In this document: piece after piece, positions 6,640 through 17,850 of the stretch | Numbering within the stretch: position 1 is the first letter of the stretch | How the letters are laid out: every line of letters begins with the position of its first letter | NCBI RefSeq assembly: GCF_001434915.1 | Contig: NZ_AZEF01000007.1 | Coordinates: 1 to 64,000 of the forward strand | DNA length: 64,000 nt | Origin: Liquorilactobacillus capillatus DSM 19910 | GTDB lineage: Bacteria > Bacillota > Bacilli > Lactobacillales > Lactobacillaceae | Reading direction: 5' to 3' | Notes under the pieces: generated by a model | What the model was told of the DNA's origin: nothing | What the model saw: only the letters and a program-made list of their open reading frames with translations | The model's database searches: none | Position numbers and translations under genes: made by a program

Positions 6640-6678
6640 AGGCGGGGGGAGGCAATACTCTCTTCGCCTTTTCTTTTT
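6640..6678 (+). terminator. Terminator-like hairpin between gap and pgk
   Basis: AGGCG (6640-6644) pairs with CGCCT (6665-6669), with further pairing inside (GAG/CTC), followed by a T-rich tract (TTTTCTTTTT). It lies within the operon, so it probably lets part of the transcripts end after gap, giving more gap than pgk mRNA. Confidence 0.55.
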
Positions 6679-6705
6679 AAATTATAAATTGGAGGATTGC
6701 TTTTT

Positions 6706-7896
6706 ATGGCTAAATTAATTGTTTCTGATTTAGATGTTAAGGATAAAAAAGTTCTGATCCGTGTTGATTTTAATGTTCCTATTAAAAATGGTGTTATTGG
6801 TAACGATAACCGTATCGTTGCTGCTTTGCCAACAATTAAGTATGTTGTTGAACATGGTGGTAAAGCTATTCTCTTCTCTCACCTTGGTCGTGTTAAGAAA
6901 GAAGAAGATAAGAAAGAATTATCACTTCGTCCTGTAGCAGAACGTCTTGCTGATTTAATCAAAAAACCTGTAACGTTTGTTCCTACAACTCGTGGAGCTC
7001 AACTTGAAGAAGCTATCAACAAATTAAACGATGGTGAGATCTTATTAGTTGAAAATACACGTTTTGAAGACTTAGACGGTAAGAAAGAATCAGGAAATGA
7101 CCCTGAACTTGGTAAGTACTGGGCATCTCTTGGTGACGTTTATGTTAACGATGCATTCGGTACAGCTCACCGTTCACATGCTTCTAATGTTGGTATTGCA
7201 AGTAACATGGATCAGGCTGCAGCTGGTTTCTTACTTGAAAAAGAGATCAAGTTCTTAGGTAATGCTGTTGATAATCCTAAACACCCGTTTGTTGCTATCC
7301 TCGGTGGTGCAAAGGTTTCTGATAAGATCGGTGTTATTGATCATTTATTAGGCAAGGCTGATAAAGTTATTATCGGTGGTGGAATGACTTATACATTCTA
7401 TGCTGCTAAAGGGATGAAAATTGGTAACTCTTTAGTTGAAAAAGATAAAATTGAATTAGCTAAAACAATCATTGAAAAGGCTGGAGATAAGCTTGTCTTG
7501 CCAACTGATTCAGTTATTGCTGAAAAATTTGATAACGATGTACCTAACAAAGTCGTAGATGGTGAAATTCCTGATGGCTATATGGCACTTGATATCGGAC
7601 CAAAATCTGTTGCATTATTCAAAGATGTTTTGAAAGATGCTAAGACAGTTGTTTGGAACGGACCAATGGGTGTCTTTGAAATGCCTAACTATGCTAAGGG
7701 TACACTTGAAGTTGGTGAATTCTTAGGTACATTAACTGATGCAACAACAATTGTCGGTGGTGGTGATTCAACAGCTGCTGTTCAACAATTAGGTGTTGCT
7801 GATAAACTTACTCATATTTCAACTGGTGGCGGTGCATCACTTGAATATCTTGAAGGAAAAACTTTACCTGGGATTGCAGCAGTTTCTGATAAATAG
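6706..7896 (+). CDS. pgk: Phosphoglycerate kinase
   Basis: Transfers phosphate from 1,3-bisphosphoglycerate to ADP, the first ATP-yielding step of glycolysis. The 396-residue protein has the expected N-terminal substrate domain ([14 protein letters not shown], residues about 13-26; HRSHASNVG near 163) and the C-terminal nucleotide domain ending GGGDSTAAV and [14 protein letters not shown]. The ATG at 6706 is preferred to an in-frame TTG at 6697 because GGAGG (6691-6695) lies 10 bases before it. Codon use is that of a highly expressed gene. Confidence 0.98.
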   Translation: MAKLIVSDLDVKDKKVLIRVDFNVPIKNGVIGNDNRIVAALPTIKYVVEHGGKAILFSHLGRVKKEEDKKELSLRPVAERLADLIKKPVTFVPTTRGAQLEEAINKLNDGEILLVENTRFEDLDGKKESGNDPELGKYWASLGDVYVNDAFGTAHRSHASNVGIASNMDQAAAGFLLEKEIKFLGNAVDNPKHPFVAILGGAKVSDKIGVIDHLLGKADKVIIGGGMTYTFYAAKGMKIGNSLVEKDKIELAKTIIEKAGDKLVLPTDSVIAEKFDNDVPNKVVDGEIPDGYMALDIGPKSVALFKDVLKDAKTVVWNGPMGVFEMPNYAKGTLEVGEFLGTLTDATTIVGGGDSTAAVQQLGVADKLTHISTGGGASLEYLEGKTLPGIAAVSDK

Positions 7897-7977
7897 TTCT
7901 TTTATTTCTAAGAACTGATTATTAGTAAAATCTGTAGTAACAAGTTTGTTAAAGTAGGATTTGAAAGGATGATAAAC

Positions 7978-8733
7978 GTGCGTACACCAATTATTGCAGG
8001 AAACTGGAAAATGAACATGAACCCAGAACAAACTGCTGAATTTGTAAAAGCTGTTAAAGATAGTTTACCAGCAAGTAGCAAAGTTGAAGCTGTTATTGGA
8101 GCTCCAGCTGTTGATTTACCAGCATTACTTGAAAATGCAAAGGGCTCTGAATTAAAAGTAGCTGCTGAAAACTGCTACTTTGAAGATGAGGGTGCTTTCA
8201 CTGGTGAAACTTCACCTAAAGTTTTAAAAGAAATGGGCGTTGATTATGTAATTATCGGTCATTCAGAACGACGTGAATATTTCCATGAAACTGATGAAGA
8301 TATTAATAAAAAAGCACATGCTATCTTCAAGAATGGCTTATTACCAATTATTTGCTGTGGTGAATCACTTGAAACTCGTGAAGCAGGTAAAGCTGAGGAA
8401 TGGGTTGAAGGACAAGTAACAGCCGCTCTTAAAGGCCTTTCAGCAGACCAAGTAGCAAGCTTAGTTATTGCCTATGAACCAATTTGGGCAATCGGAACTG
8501 GCAAAACAGCTTCTTCTGATCAAGCAGAAGAAATTTGTGCTGTTGTTCGTAAGACTGTTGCCAAGTTGTATGATCAAACAGTAGCTGATAAAGTTCGTAT
8601 TCAATATGGTGGTTCTGTAAAACCAGCTAACGTTAAAGAATTAATGGCAAAAGAAAATATCGATGGTGGTTTAGTCGGTGGAGCTTCATTAGTTCCTGAT
8701 TCATACTTAAAACTAGTAAATTACCAAGACTAG
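7978..8733 (+). CDS. tpiA: Triosephosphate isomerase
   Basis: Interconverts dihydroxyacetone phosphate and glyceraldehyde-3-phosphate. The product of 251 residues has the family's usual length. It carries the N-terminal GNWKMN motif, the catalytic histidine in IIGHSERRE and the catalytic glutamate in [11 protein letters not shown]. The start chosen is GTG at 7978, giving [11 protein letters not shown]. An in-frame ATG at 7969 directly abuts the ribosome site GAAAGG (7963-7968) and is too close to be used. It lies 81 bases after pgk in the glycolytic operon. Confidence 0.97.
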   Translation: MRTPIIAGNWKMNMNPEQTAEFVKAVKDSLPASSKVEAVIGAPAVDLPALLENAKGSELKVAAENCYFEDEGAFTGETSPKVLKEMGVDYVIIGHSERREYFHETDEDINKKAHAIFKNGLLPIICCGESLETREAGKAEEWVEGQVTAALKGLSADQVASLVIAYEPIWAIGTGKTASSDQAEEICAVVRKTVAKLYDQTVADKVRIQYGGSVKPANVKELMAKENIDGGLVGGASLVPDSYLKLVNYQD

Positions 8734-8797
8734 TAAAATTTTATATCATAAGTGATTGAAACTGGATGTCAAAACCTTTAAAATATGGTTGAGGTAA

Positions 8798-10159
<1,362 letters not shown>

Positions 10160-10190
10160 GCACACTTCTTTGATAATTGAGTAGCATAAG

Positions 10191-10225
10191 AAAGACAGAA
10201 AATCTTTTGATTTTCTGTCTTTTTT
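10191..10225 (+). terminator. Strong terminator of the glycolytic operon
   Basis: AAAGACAGAAAATC (10191-10204) pairs perfectly with 10209-10222 around a TTTT loop; the 3' arm runs into a further T run. Confidence 0.9.
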
Positions 10226-10369
10226 AGTCCAAAATTATCCTGAAAGTCTTAGATACAGGTGTAATTTAGTCAAGTTAGGTCCTCAAAGGAAATGAAACTG
10301 GAAAAACATTTGAATTTATGCTAAATTATAGAAGATGTAGGTTGCCTAAAATGGCAAGGAGGTAGAAGC

Positions 10370-10606
10370 TTGTATAATTTACTCTTAACTTTGTTAATGA
10401 TCGATTCTGTGTTGATAATTATTGCTGTGATGATGCAGCCTGCTAAGACTGATAACGCATCGACTGCGCTCTCAGGGGGAGCAGCTGACCTTTTTAGTAA
10501 ACAAAAGCCACGTGGGTTTGAAGCATTTATGCAAAAAGTAACAGTTGTCTTAGGTGTTATCTTTTTTGTACTTTCGCTGGCGTTGGTTTACATTTCTGCA
10601 CATTGA
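10370..10606 (+). CDS. secG: Preprotein translocase subunit SecG
   Basis: A 78-residue membrane subunit of the SecYEG protein-export channel. Two hydrophobic segments (about residues 3-22 and 55-76) flank a cytoplasmic loop containing the family's GLSGG-type motif (here ALSGGAADLF). The start is TTG at 10370, supported by AAGGAGGT at 10356-10363. It stands between eno and rnr as in many lactobacilli, and has its own terminator. Confidence 0.92.
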   Translation: MYNLLLTLLMIDSVLIIIAVMMQPAKTDNASTALSGGAADLFSKQKPRGFEAFMQKVTVVLGVIFFVLSLALVYISAH

Positions 10607-10614
10607 TCAAAGGT

Positions 10615-10652
10615 AAGACCTCCTGCGTGCATTAATTAGGAGGTCTTTTATT
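10615..10652 (+). terminator. Terminator after secG
   Basis: AAGACCTCCT (10615-10624) and AGGAGGTCTT (10638-10647) form a perfect 10-bp stem followed by a T-rich stretch. Confidence 0.88.
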
Positions 10653-10727
10653 TATTTTTGTGCAGTTATCAGTAGAAATGTGTTACGCTTAAGTTATTAA
10701 TTAATCAATCGATCGGATGAGGAATAA

Positions 10728-13070
10728 ATGGAAAAAAATAAAATTAAAGATAGCTTATTAGAAACTTTAAAAGGAACACCAGACCAAGCTTTTACAGTCC
10801 AAGAACTAGCCGAATCTATTAGAATGACGGATGCCGGCAAATTTAAATTTGTAGTCCAAGCACTCGCGCAATTGGAACACGATAAGGTCATAACTTTAAA
10901 TCAAAATGGTACTTTCACGATCGCTAAGGATGATAGTTTACCTGTTTTGACTGGTATTTTTCATGCTAATGACCATGGCTACGGGTTTGCAACGGTTGAT
11001 CCTGAGACACCAGATTTCTTTATTAACCCGACTCAAACTTTATCGGCTTTAAATGGCGATGAAGTTGAGTTGGTTATGCTCCATCCTGCAGATAAAGTGA
11101 CAGGAAGAGGCCCAGAAGGTAAGATTACAGGAATTGTACATCATTCACTTGAACAGGTCGTTGGGGAATTTCAAGTTGATGTAGATGAAAATTACCCGCA
11201 TGGAATAATTGGAAAAATAAGGTTAAAAGACCGTAAGTTGGCGAATTATCGTTTCCTAGTGGAGGATAAGGGCTTAAAACCAGTTCCAGGTGAAGTTGTA
11301 CTGGCTGACATTACTGCCTATCCTGATGCCCATTTACCAGGTATCTTAAAGGGTGTAGTTAAAAAAGTTATTGGAAATGTAAATGATCCTGGGATGGATA
11401 TCTTACAGGTTGTCTACCAACATGATATTCCAACTAAATTCCCTGACGATGTGATGCAAGAAGTTGAACAGATACCTGACCATGTTACAGAGGTTGAAAA
11501 GGCTGGCCGAGAAGATTTAACTAACCAAGATCTTGTGACAATTGATAGCATTGAATCTAAAGATCTTGACGATGCAGTTACAGCATGGAAATTACCTAAT
11601 GGTAACTACCATCTAGGGGTACATATTGCGGATGTTTCGCACTATGTTGTTCCAGGAACAGCACTTAACGCTGAGGCATATGAACGTGGAACATCTGTTT
11701 ACTTGACAGACCGTGTTATCCCTATGTTGCCGCATAAGTTATCAAATGGAATATGCTCGTTAAATCCACAGGTGGAACGTTTAGCTATGAGTTGTGAGAT
11801 GGAAATTGATCCAACTGGTCAAGTGATTAAGCACCGGATCTTTCCGAGTGTAATTAAAACAACCGAGCGAATGACCTATGTTGCAATTAATAAAATCTTG
11901 GAATCACAAGATGAGAAAACAATGAAACGCTATGCAAAACTTGTTCCGATGTTCCAAACTATGGGTGAATTGCATAAAATCCTATTAAAAATGCGTAAAC
12001 ATCGTGGAGCAATTGAATTTGAAGATACTGAAGCAAAGATTATTGTTGATGAAAAAGGTCATCCAACTGATATCCAGTTACGTGAACGTGGAATAAGTGA
12101 ACGTATTGTCGAATCCTTTATGTTAGCTGCAAATGAAACAATAGCTGCTCATTTCAATAATTTAAAGGTTCCATTTATTTATCGTATTCATGAAAAACCT
12201 AAGGCAGAAAAGATGCTAGCCTTTTTTGAAGCACTATCAGGTTTAGGCATTGAAGCAACTGGTAGTAGTAGTGATGTTAAGCCTAAAATGTTGCAAAATA
12301 TCTTAAAGAAGGCTGCTGGGAAACCTGAAGAGGCGATGGTTTCTACGATGCTACTACGCTCAATGCAACAGGCTAAGTATGCTGATCAGCCGGTAGGTCA
12401 TTTTGGTTTAGGTGCAGATGATTATACACATTTTACTTCACCAATTCGACGTTACCCAGACTTATTAGTTCATCGGTTAATTCGTTTTTATGAAGAAAAT
12501 GGAGTTAATGCTGAAACTAAAGAAGAATATAAGGAAGAAATTCCAGAGATTGCAACCCATAGTTCTCAGATGGAACGGCGTGCAATCGATGCTGAACGTG
12601 ATACTGATGCAATGAAGAAAGCAGAGTATATGGCAGATCATGTCGGTGAAGAGTTTGAGGCAGTGGTCAGCTCTGTCACTAAGTTTGGGATGTTTGTTTC
12701 GTTACAAAATACGGTTGAAGGCTTAATTCATATTAGTGAGATGAAGGATGACTACTATGAATATCTTGAAAAACAGATGGCACTGGTAGGGCGACACACC
12801 AAGCGGACTTACCGAATTGGACAGCCATTAAGTGTTAAAGTTATCAACGTTAATGTTGAACAAAAAGAAATTGATTTCACACTTTTACACCCAGAAAATA
12901 CGCCCAAGACTGACTTACTAAAGAATAATAGTAATTTTAAGCGTAATGACCGTAATAAGAGACCGGCGCAGGGCAACAAAAAGTACAATAAATCTGGAAA
13001 ACGTGGTAGTAACTATAAGAAGTTTCACGGAAACCAGCCATTTAAGGATAAGTTTAAACGGCATAAATAA
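10728..13070 (+). CDS. rnr: Ribonuclease R
   Basis: A 3'-to-5' exoribonuclease that digests structured RNA and, with tmRNA-SmpB, clears mRNAs from stalled ribosomes. The 780-residue protein has an N-terminal winged-helix region (about 1-70) and two cold-shock-type OB domains. The RNB catalytic domain carries the motif DDAVTAW, with catalytic aspartates in SIESKDLDDAV (near residue 280). A C-terminal S1 domain (about 635-720) and a lysine/asparagine-rich basic tail follow. It precedes smpB by 31 bases, which fits shared trans-translation work. Confidence 0.96.
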   Translation: MEKNKIKDSLLETLKGTPDQAFTVQELAESIRMTDAGKFKFVVQALAQLEHDKVITLNQNGTFTIAKDDSLPVLTGIFHANDHGYGFATVDPETPDFFINPTQTLSALNGDEVELVMLHPADKVTGRGPEGKITGIVHHSLEQVVGEFQVDVDENYPHGIIGKIRLKDRKLANYRFLVEDKGLKPVPGEVVLADITAYPDAHLPGILKGVVKKVIGNVNDPGMDILQVVYQHDIPTKFPDDVMQEVEQIPDHVTEVEKAGREDLTNQDLVTIDSIESKDLDDAVTAWKLPNGNYHLGVHIADVSHYVVPGTALNAEAYERGTSVYLTDRVIPMLPHKLSNGICSLNPQVERLAMSCEMEIDPTGQVIKHRIFPSVIKTTERMTYVAINKILESQDEKTMKRYAKLVPMFQTMGELHKILLKMRKHRGAIEFEDTEAKIIVDEKGHPTDIQLRERGISERIVESFMLAANETIAAHFNNLKVPFIYRIHEKPKAEKMLAFFEALSGLGIEATGSSSDVKPKMLQNILKKAAGKPEEAMVSTMLLRSMQQAKYADQPVGHFGLGADDYTHFTSPIRRYPDLLVHRLIRFYEENGVNAETKEEYKEEIPEIATHSSQMERRAIDAERDTDAMKKAEYMADHVGEEFEAVVSSVTKFGMFVSLQNTVEGLIHISEMKDDYYEYLEKQMALVGRHTKRTYRIGQPLSVKVINVNVEQKEIDFTLLHPENTPKTDLLKNNSNFKRNDRNKRPAQGNKKYNKSGKRGSNYKKFHGNQPFKDKFKRHK

Positions 13071-13101
13071 AGCTACGGTTTTAAACGGGGGGTGTTTATA
13101 A

Positions 13102-13572
13102 TTGACCACAGGAAAGCAGCATAAAGAGCGTCCACTGGCTCAAAATAGAAAAGCTAGCCATGACTATTCGATTATAGATACTATTGAAGCAGGTGTTGTT
13201 TTAACTGGAACTGAGATTAAATCAATTCGGAACAGAAGGCTTAATTTAAAAGATGGTTTTGCTCAGATTCGCAATGGTGAAGCATGGTTGATGAATGTTC
13301 ATATCTCACCATACGATCAGGGAAATCAATTTAATCATGATCCGTTGCGGAAACGTAAATTACTACTGCATAAAAAGCAGATTCAACGGTTAATGAATGA
13401 ATCAAGCGATAAGGGAGTTACCTTAGTGCCGTTAAAGGTTTATCTCAAAAGTGGATTTGCTAAGGTGTTGCTTGGAGTAGGAAAGGGTAAACGTGCTTAT
13501 GATAAGCGCGAATCGATTAAGCGTAAAGACCAGGAGCGCCAGATTCAACGAACTTTAAAGAACTATAGTTAA
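13102..13572 (+). CDS. smpB: SsrA-binding protein SmpB
   Basis: Binds tmRNA and brings it to stalled ribosomes. The 156-residue product shows the conserved core: [34 protein letters not shown] and the basic C-terminal tail that mimics mRNA ([20 protein letters not shown], about 127-146). The start is TTG at 13102, preceded by a G-rich ribosome site (GGGGGG, 13087-13092). The tmRNA gene itself is not in the following 240 bases. Confidence 0.96.
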   Translation: MTTGKQHKERPLAQNRKASHDYSIIDTIEAGVVLTGTEIKSIRNRRLNLKDGFAQIRNGEAWLMNVHISPYDQGNQFNHDPLRKRKLLLHKKQIQRLMNESSDKGVTLVPLKVYLKSGFAKVLLGVGKGKRAYDKRESIKRKDQERQIQRTLKNYS

Positions 13573-13585
13573 AGTAAAAAAGAGA

Positions 13586-13694
13586 GTGTGCCATAAGTCA
13601 GAAAAATTTGAGTACTAACTCAAATTACGAACATAGTGAGTACTTTGCTATGAGTAATTCGAAGTTAGACGGAGAATTTTGACTTATGGAACAC
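13586..13694 (+). repeat. Cruciform repeat, copy 1
   Basis: GTGTGCCATAAGTC (13586-13599) and GACTTATGGAACAC (13681-13694) are inverted copies with one mismatch. Inside lies a second imperfect inverted pair (AATTAC..CATAG with CTATG..GTAATT). The termini resemble those of the element at 35561-35803. The following 20-30 bases and the palindrome at 13713 are shared with the region at 22093-22169. It lies between the convergent smpB and acetyltransferase genes. Confidence 0.65.
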
Positions 13695-13712
13695 GTTTAT
13701 ACGGAATAAAAG

Positions 13713-13750
13713 AGGAGCTGTGCCAAAAGTTAACTTTTGGTACAGCTCCT
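13713..13750. terminator. Bidirectional terminator palindrome
   Basis: A 19+19 bp near-perfect palindrome (AGGAGCTGTGCCAAAAGTT and its complement with one wobble) sits between convergent genes. T-rich sequence follows on the plus strand, so it probably serves smpB and the acetyltransferase gene. Confidence 0.8.
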
Positions 13751-13810
13751 TTATTATGATGAAGAAATATCTTTTTACTTAAATTGAAGATGATATTAGC
13801 GGTAAAATGA

Positions 13811-14377
13811 TCAGACCTTCAAACGCATGTGATGGTATTGATGATTACTGATAGTGGTTGTTGCAACTTTTTTATAACCAAGCCGTGTGTAGAGCTTTTC
13901 AGCAAGTGGATTTTGAAGATCAACACTCAAACCAATTTCTGAATTGCCGCTCGCCAATGCTAACTTGGGTAATGCATTTAAAAGTTTCGTGCCAATTCCC
14001 TGACCTTGGAAGGTAGGAGCGACAGCAAGAGAATCAAGATACCATTCATGTGGGAGTGTTTCATCATCAGTGAAAAGCTCAGTCTCTTGTGGAAGACCAG
14101 CTTTTAGAATAGCTGAAGTCCAAACATTATTAATTTTTTCTTCCGCAGCAGCCGGGTAGCCAAAAGCAAAACCAGCCACCTGATCCTTATTTTTCGCAAC
14201 AATAGTAGTCCCAATGCTGTTGCGAAAGGCTTTTGATTCAAATGCTAATTGGATAATGTAATCGAACTGGCCTTGTGGAATAGTTTTTAAAGCTGGTAAT
14301 TCCATTTCATGAAGAATAATCTTAAATAATGGAATGATTTGAGGTACATCATCCTTTTGAGCTGGTTGAATTAACAA
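13811..14377 (-). CDS. GNAT family N-acetyltransferase
   Basis: A 188-residue acetyl-CoA-dependent transferase. The acetyl-CoA-binding motif A is visible as LAVAPTFQGQGIGTKLLNAL (about residues 118-137; Q-G-Q-G-I-G), followed by the SVDLQNPLAEKLYTRLGYKK segment typical of motif B. The substrate is unknown. The start is TTG at 14377, with AAGGAAGGG about 10 bases upstream. It lies 29 bases after the LURP-one-like gene on the same strand, so the two may be co-transcribed. Confidence 0.85.
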   Translation of the reverse strand: MLIQPAQKDDVPQIIPLFKIILHEMELPALKTIPQGQFDYIIQLAFESKAFRNSIGTTIVAKNKDQVAGFAFGYPAAAEEKINNVWTSAILKAGLPQETELFTDDETLPHEWYLDSLAVAPTFQGQGIGTKLLNALPKLALASGNSEIGLSVDLQNPLAEKLYTRLGYKKVATTTISNHQYHHMRLKV

Positions 14378-14406
14378 TGTAGTCGATCCCTTCCTTACAA
14401 CAGAAA

Positions 14407-14922
14407 TTAATTATATTTAATGCGTAGGTTATATGAACGAGTCCGTTTTTTAGAAATTGAATGAACAAGATGATCTAAGATAGCAACAATACAGATACAT
14501 AAAACTTCATCTTCGGCATTGTTGATCGAAAGTTCAAGGTAGTCTCCATATGGAAGCGTAACTTCTTGGAGTGTCATAATAGTATGCCGTCCATGGAATA
14601 TCCGATAATGTGAGGTATATAAATCACCAACAATAAACCAGTTTAATCTGCGAACGATAAGAATATCTTTTCTTCCAAAGTGATAACGGCGTAAAGAACC
14701 AACGAGTTCGTTATGTTTAAATAAATCAAAATGAGGTAAGAGCCCAAATCCACGCTGCTTTATCTCGGCTAGAGGAGTTCCTGAGATCGCATAAACTGAA
14801 AGAACATCTTGATGACGTCCCCACTTACCAACAATTAGATAGAGTTTTTTTCTGTTTATATCACTTATAGTTGAAGCCCCATGTTCTGCAAGTCGCCCTT
14901 TTTGGACGTATAGCTTACGCAA
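14407..14922 (-). CDS. LURP-one-related (YxjI-like) protein
   Basis: A 171-residue protein with the beta-rich character of the YxjI/LURP-one/tubby-like family: alternating hydrophobic strands, short motifs such as LYLIVGKWGRHQDVLSVY and WFIVGDLYTSHYRIFHGRHTIMTL. The function of the family in bacteria is not known. TTG at 14922 is the likely start, with AGGAGGG 7 bases ahead. It belongs to a minus-strand run with the HAD phosphatase (upstream) and the acetyltransferase (downstream). The family call is from pattern recognition only. Confidence 0.6.
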   Translation of the reverse strand: MRKLYVQKGRLAEHGASTISDINRKKLYLIVGKWGRHQDVLSVYAISGTPLAEIKQRGFGLLPHFDLFKHNELVGSLRRYHFGRKDILIVRRLNWFIVGDLYTSHYRIFHGRHTIMTLQEVTLPYGDYLELSINNAEDEVLCICIVAILDHLVHSISKKRTRSYNLRIKYN

Positions 14923-14969
14923 TCTGATCCCTCCTTAACTGATAACCTGTAATGAAAATCTTTTGGATT

Positions 14970-15836
14970 TTAACTTTCGGTTAAAAGTTCATCAATTGCT
15001 TTGCCGACACCATCTTCAGTATTGGTAGCAGTTAAGCGGTTTGCGAGCTGTTTGACTTCAGTAATGGCATTTCCCATTGCATAACTAACACCTGCAACTT
15101 TCAACATTGAAATATCATTATTATTATCACCAATTGCCATAACATTGTCCATTGGAACGTTTAACTTATCAGCATAAGCTTGCAAAGCGGAACCCTTTTG
15201 TGCGTTGACATGATTGATTTCAATATTTGAGCTTGAGGAAGAAGTAACAATTAAGTTATCGTATTGTTGGATCTCCGCTTTGATGGGGTCTAAAACTTTA
15301 TGCCCCTCATTACTAAAAGCCACAATTTTAAAAATACTAATATGTTCATCATCAATCAGCTTCTGATAGTTATCGATATAATTGATATTCATTAATTCCA
15401 TTCTAGCTGCTGCCATTGTAACAGCTAGCTTATAAGGCGTCTCAGGACTGACATTCGTAAGTAATTCAGCGAAGTTCTCAATTCTTTTAGCTCTGTTATC
15501 TGAAAAGATTCCTTTTGAGGTTACAACTTCAAAATAAAGTTTCTTTTTCTTTAAATAATAAATTAGTTTGCTGGAAAGCTGATCATGAATAGGCGACGAA
15601 CTTAGGATACGCCCAGTTTCATCAAAGATCTGCGCACCGTTGAGCGTTATTAGGGGACAATTAATACCAGCATCTTTGATCAGCGGCATGATTTCGGTAT
15701 AACCACGACCGGTCGAAACAATGAATTTAACACCGGCTTTTTGTGCACGCTTAATTGCATCGGCATTCCCCTTAGAGATGATCATTTTATCATTTAATAA
15801 TGTTCCATCCATATCTGAAGCGATAATTTGAATCAT
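14970..15836 (-). CDS. Cof-type HAD-IIB phosphatase
   Basis: A 288-residue haloacid dehalogenase-type phosphatase of the Cof/YwpJ group, acting on sugar phosphates or related small molecules. Motif I is ASDMDGTLLND (nucleophile D8, acid D10), motif II STGR, and motif IV GDNNNDISML near residue 240. The ATG at 15836 is chosen because GGGGGAA precedes it by 7 bases; the frame extends eight codons upstream without a ribosome site. Substrate cannot be predicted from sequence. Confidence 0.9.
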   Translation of the reverse strand: MIQIIASDMDGTLLNDKMIISKGNADAIKRAQKAGVKFIVSTGRGYTEIMPLIKDAGINCPLITLNGAQIFDETGRILSSSPIHDQLSSKLIYYLKKKKLYFEVVTSKGIFSDNRAKRIENFAELLTNVSPETPYKLAVTMAAARMELMNINYIDNYQKLIDDEHISIFKIVAFSNEGHKVLDPIKAEIQQYDNLIVTSSSSSNIEINHVNAQKGSALQAYADKLNVPMDNVMAIGDNNNDISMLKVAGVSYAMGNAITEVKQLANRLTATNTEDGVGKAIDELLTES

Positions 15837-15995
15837 AATGTTTCCCCCACTTAATAACACATATTTACCTGTATTCTACCATGAAAAAGTAATTTTTTTT
15901 AGTAAGTCGACTGGTAAAAAAATATTTTGGACTAATTATCGATAATAGTAAAAAGAATAATTAAAATATGTTAAAATATGTGCGAGGTGTCGATA

Positions 15996-16688
15996 ATGAA
16001 AACGCTTATTAAAAATGATTGGCAAGAAGTCCTGGGTCCAGAATTTGAGAAAGCATATTATTTAAAGCTACATGAATTCTTAAAAGAAGAGTATGCAGCA
16101 CAGTTTATTCATCCAGATATGTATCATATCTTTGAAGCTTTCGAATGGACACCCTTTTCAGAAGTTAAAGTCTGTATTTTAGGACAAGATCCTTACCATG
16201 GACCTAATCAAGCTCATGGCTGTAGTTTCTCTGTTTTACCAGGAGTTAAGATTCCCCCTTCACTTATTAATATTTATAAAGAATTACAAGATGATTTGGG
16301 GATAAAACCAGTCGCTCATGGTTATCTTGAAAAATGGGCCAAGCAGGGAGTCTTATTGTTAAATACTGTTTTGACAGTTAGAAACGGGCAGGCATTTTCA
16401 CATCGTGGCAAGGGTTGGGAACAGTTAACCGATGCTGCGATCGAAAAATTGTCAGCACGTCCGCGGCCGGTGGTCTTCATTCTTTGGGGTAAGTCAGCAC
16501 AAGCTAAAATAAAGTTGATTGATACCACAAAGAATATTGTTTTACAATCTGCACATCCTAGTCCGTTATCAGCTCACCGTGGGTTCTTCGGGTCAAAACC
16601 CTTTTCTAAGACGAATGCCGCATTAATAGCTATGGGTGAAGAGCCAATTGATTGGCAGTTACCAGAAAAAGTTAATGTTAAGTTATAA
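15996..16688 (+). CDS. ung: Uracil-DNA glycosylase, family 1
   Basis: Removes uracil from DNA. The 230-residue product has the water-activating motif GQDPYHGP (catalytic D65), the LLLNTVLTV segment and the DNA-intercalation loop [11 protein letters not shown] near residue 185. The ATG at 15996 is supported by GAGGTG at 15984-15989; an ATG at 15978 in the same frame lacks a ribosome site. It is followed 21 bases later by pta, with no terminator, so they form an operon. Confidence 0.97.
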   Translation: MKTLIKNDWQEVLGPEFEKAYYLKLHEFLKEEYAAQFIHPDMYHIFEAFEWTPFSEVKVCILGQDPYHGPNQAHGCSFSVLPGVKIPPSLINIYKELQDDLGIKPVAHGYLEKWAKQGVLLLNTVLTVRNGQAFSHRGKGWEQLTDAAIEKLSARPRPVVFILWGKSAQAKIKLIDTTKNIVLQSAHPSPLSAHRGFFGSKPFSKTNAALIAMGEEPIDWQLPEKVNVKL

Positions 16689-16709
16689 AAAATGTTGGAG
16701 GCGAAAGGT

Positions 16710-17690
16710 ATGGAATTATTTGAGAGTTTAGTTGCTAAGATCAAGGGTCATAATAAAAAAATTGTTTTCCCTGAAGGTAACGATGGGCGAGTAGTAGGTG
16801 CGGCTATTAGATTGGCTAAGGATGGCCTATTGCAACCGGTTGTTCTTGGAGATGTAACTACAGTTGAAAAAACAGCCGAGAGTATAGGGCAGAAACTACC
16901 ACATACATTGACAGTGATTGATCCAGTCAAATATCCCACAGCCAAATTTGAAAAGATGGTTGCAGCTTTTCTTGAAAGACGAAAAGGGAAAAATACGGAA
17001 GAACAGGCACGTAAAATGCTGAAGGATGCTAACTATTTTGGAACAATGCTTGTTTATATGGGGTTAGTTGATGGGCTTGTTTCGGGTGCAGTTCATCCAA
17101 CAGGCGATACAGTCCGACCAGCGTTACAGATAATCAAAACCAAACCTGGTATTAGTCGGACCAGTGGGGCCTTTATAATGACACGCGGCGAAGAACGTTA
17201 TTTATTTGCTGATTGTGCGATCAATATCAATCCAAATGAACATGAACTAGCTGAGATCGCAGTTGCAAGTATTAAGACGGCGCGTCTTTTTGACATTGAT
17301 CCTAAAGTGGCACTGCTTAGTTTTTCAACTAAGGGTTCAGCTAAAGCTGCAGAAGTTGAAAAAGTAGCTGCAGCAACTAAAATTGCGCAGGAATTAGCTC
17401 CAGACGAAAAAATCGATGGTGAGCTGCAATTTGATGCGGCTTTTGTTCCCTCTGTTGGGGAACATAAAGCTCCGGGTTCAAAGGTTGCAGGGCATAGTAA
17501 TGTCTTTATTTTCCCAGAATTAGAAGCAGGGAATATTGGCTATAAAATTGCTCAGCGTTTGGGTAACTTTGAAGCAATTGGTCCAGTTTTACAAGGTCTA
17601 AATAAACCAGTTTCTGACTTATCTCGTGGTGCAAATGAAGAAGATGTGTATAAGGTAGCAATTATTACAGCTTTACAGGCACTCATATAA
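16710..17690 (+). CDS. pta: Phosphate acetyltransferase
   Basis: Interconverts acetyl-CoA and acetyl phosphate, allowing acetate and ATP formation with acetate kinase. The 326-residue protein begins MELFESLVAKIKGHNKKIVF, and has the family motifs SGAVHPTGDTVRPALQ, GELQFDAAFVP and SNVFIFPELEAGNIGYK. The start at 16710 is preferred because GGAGG (16697-16701) lies 8 bases ahead; the in-frame ATG at 16692 precedes that ribosome site. Confidence 0.97.
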   Translation: MELFESLVAKIKGHNKKIVFPEGNDGRVVGAAIRLAKDGLLQPVVLGDVTTVEKTAESIGQKLPHTLTVIDPVKYPTAKFEKMVAAFLERRKGKNTEEQARKMLKDANYFGTMLVYMGLVDGLVSGAVHPTGDTVRPALQIIKTKPGISRTSGAFIMTRGEERYLFADCAININPNEHELAEIAVASIKTARLFDIDPKVALLSFSTKGSAKAAEVEKVAAATKIAQELAPDEKIDGELQFDAAFVPSVGEHKAPGSKVAGHSNVFIFPELEAGNIGYKIAQRLGNFEAIGPVLQGLNKPVSDLSRGANEEDVYKVAIITALQALI

Positions 17691-17704
17691 GAGTTTTTTG
17701 ATAG

Positions 17705-17790
17705 AAAAGATGGGTCTCCAAAATAAGAGCGGTTATTTCATGGCTTTTGGATTTTTATGTGGTTCGCTCTGGCGGAGGCTCATCTTTTTT
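17705..17790 (+). terminator. Long two-tier terminator after pta
   Basis: AAAAGATGGGTCTCC (17705-17719) pairs over 15 positions (two wobbles) with 17774-17788, followed by T residues. Inside, AGAGCG (17726-17731) pairs with CGCTCT (17765-17770). The size, over 80 nt, is larger than an ordinary intrinsic terminator. Confidence 0.75.
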
Positions 17791-17850
17791 GCGTGTTTCT
17801 AAAATGTTATCTTGATTAATAAGGAATATTGGCTAGAAGGGGATGAAGTA

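Noticed and set aside
13573-13810. tmRNA (ssrA) gene downstream of smpB
   Set aside because: The region is filled by an inverted-repeat element and a terminator; no tRNA-like acceptor ends or tag frame are seen.
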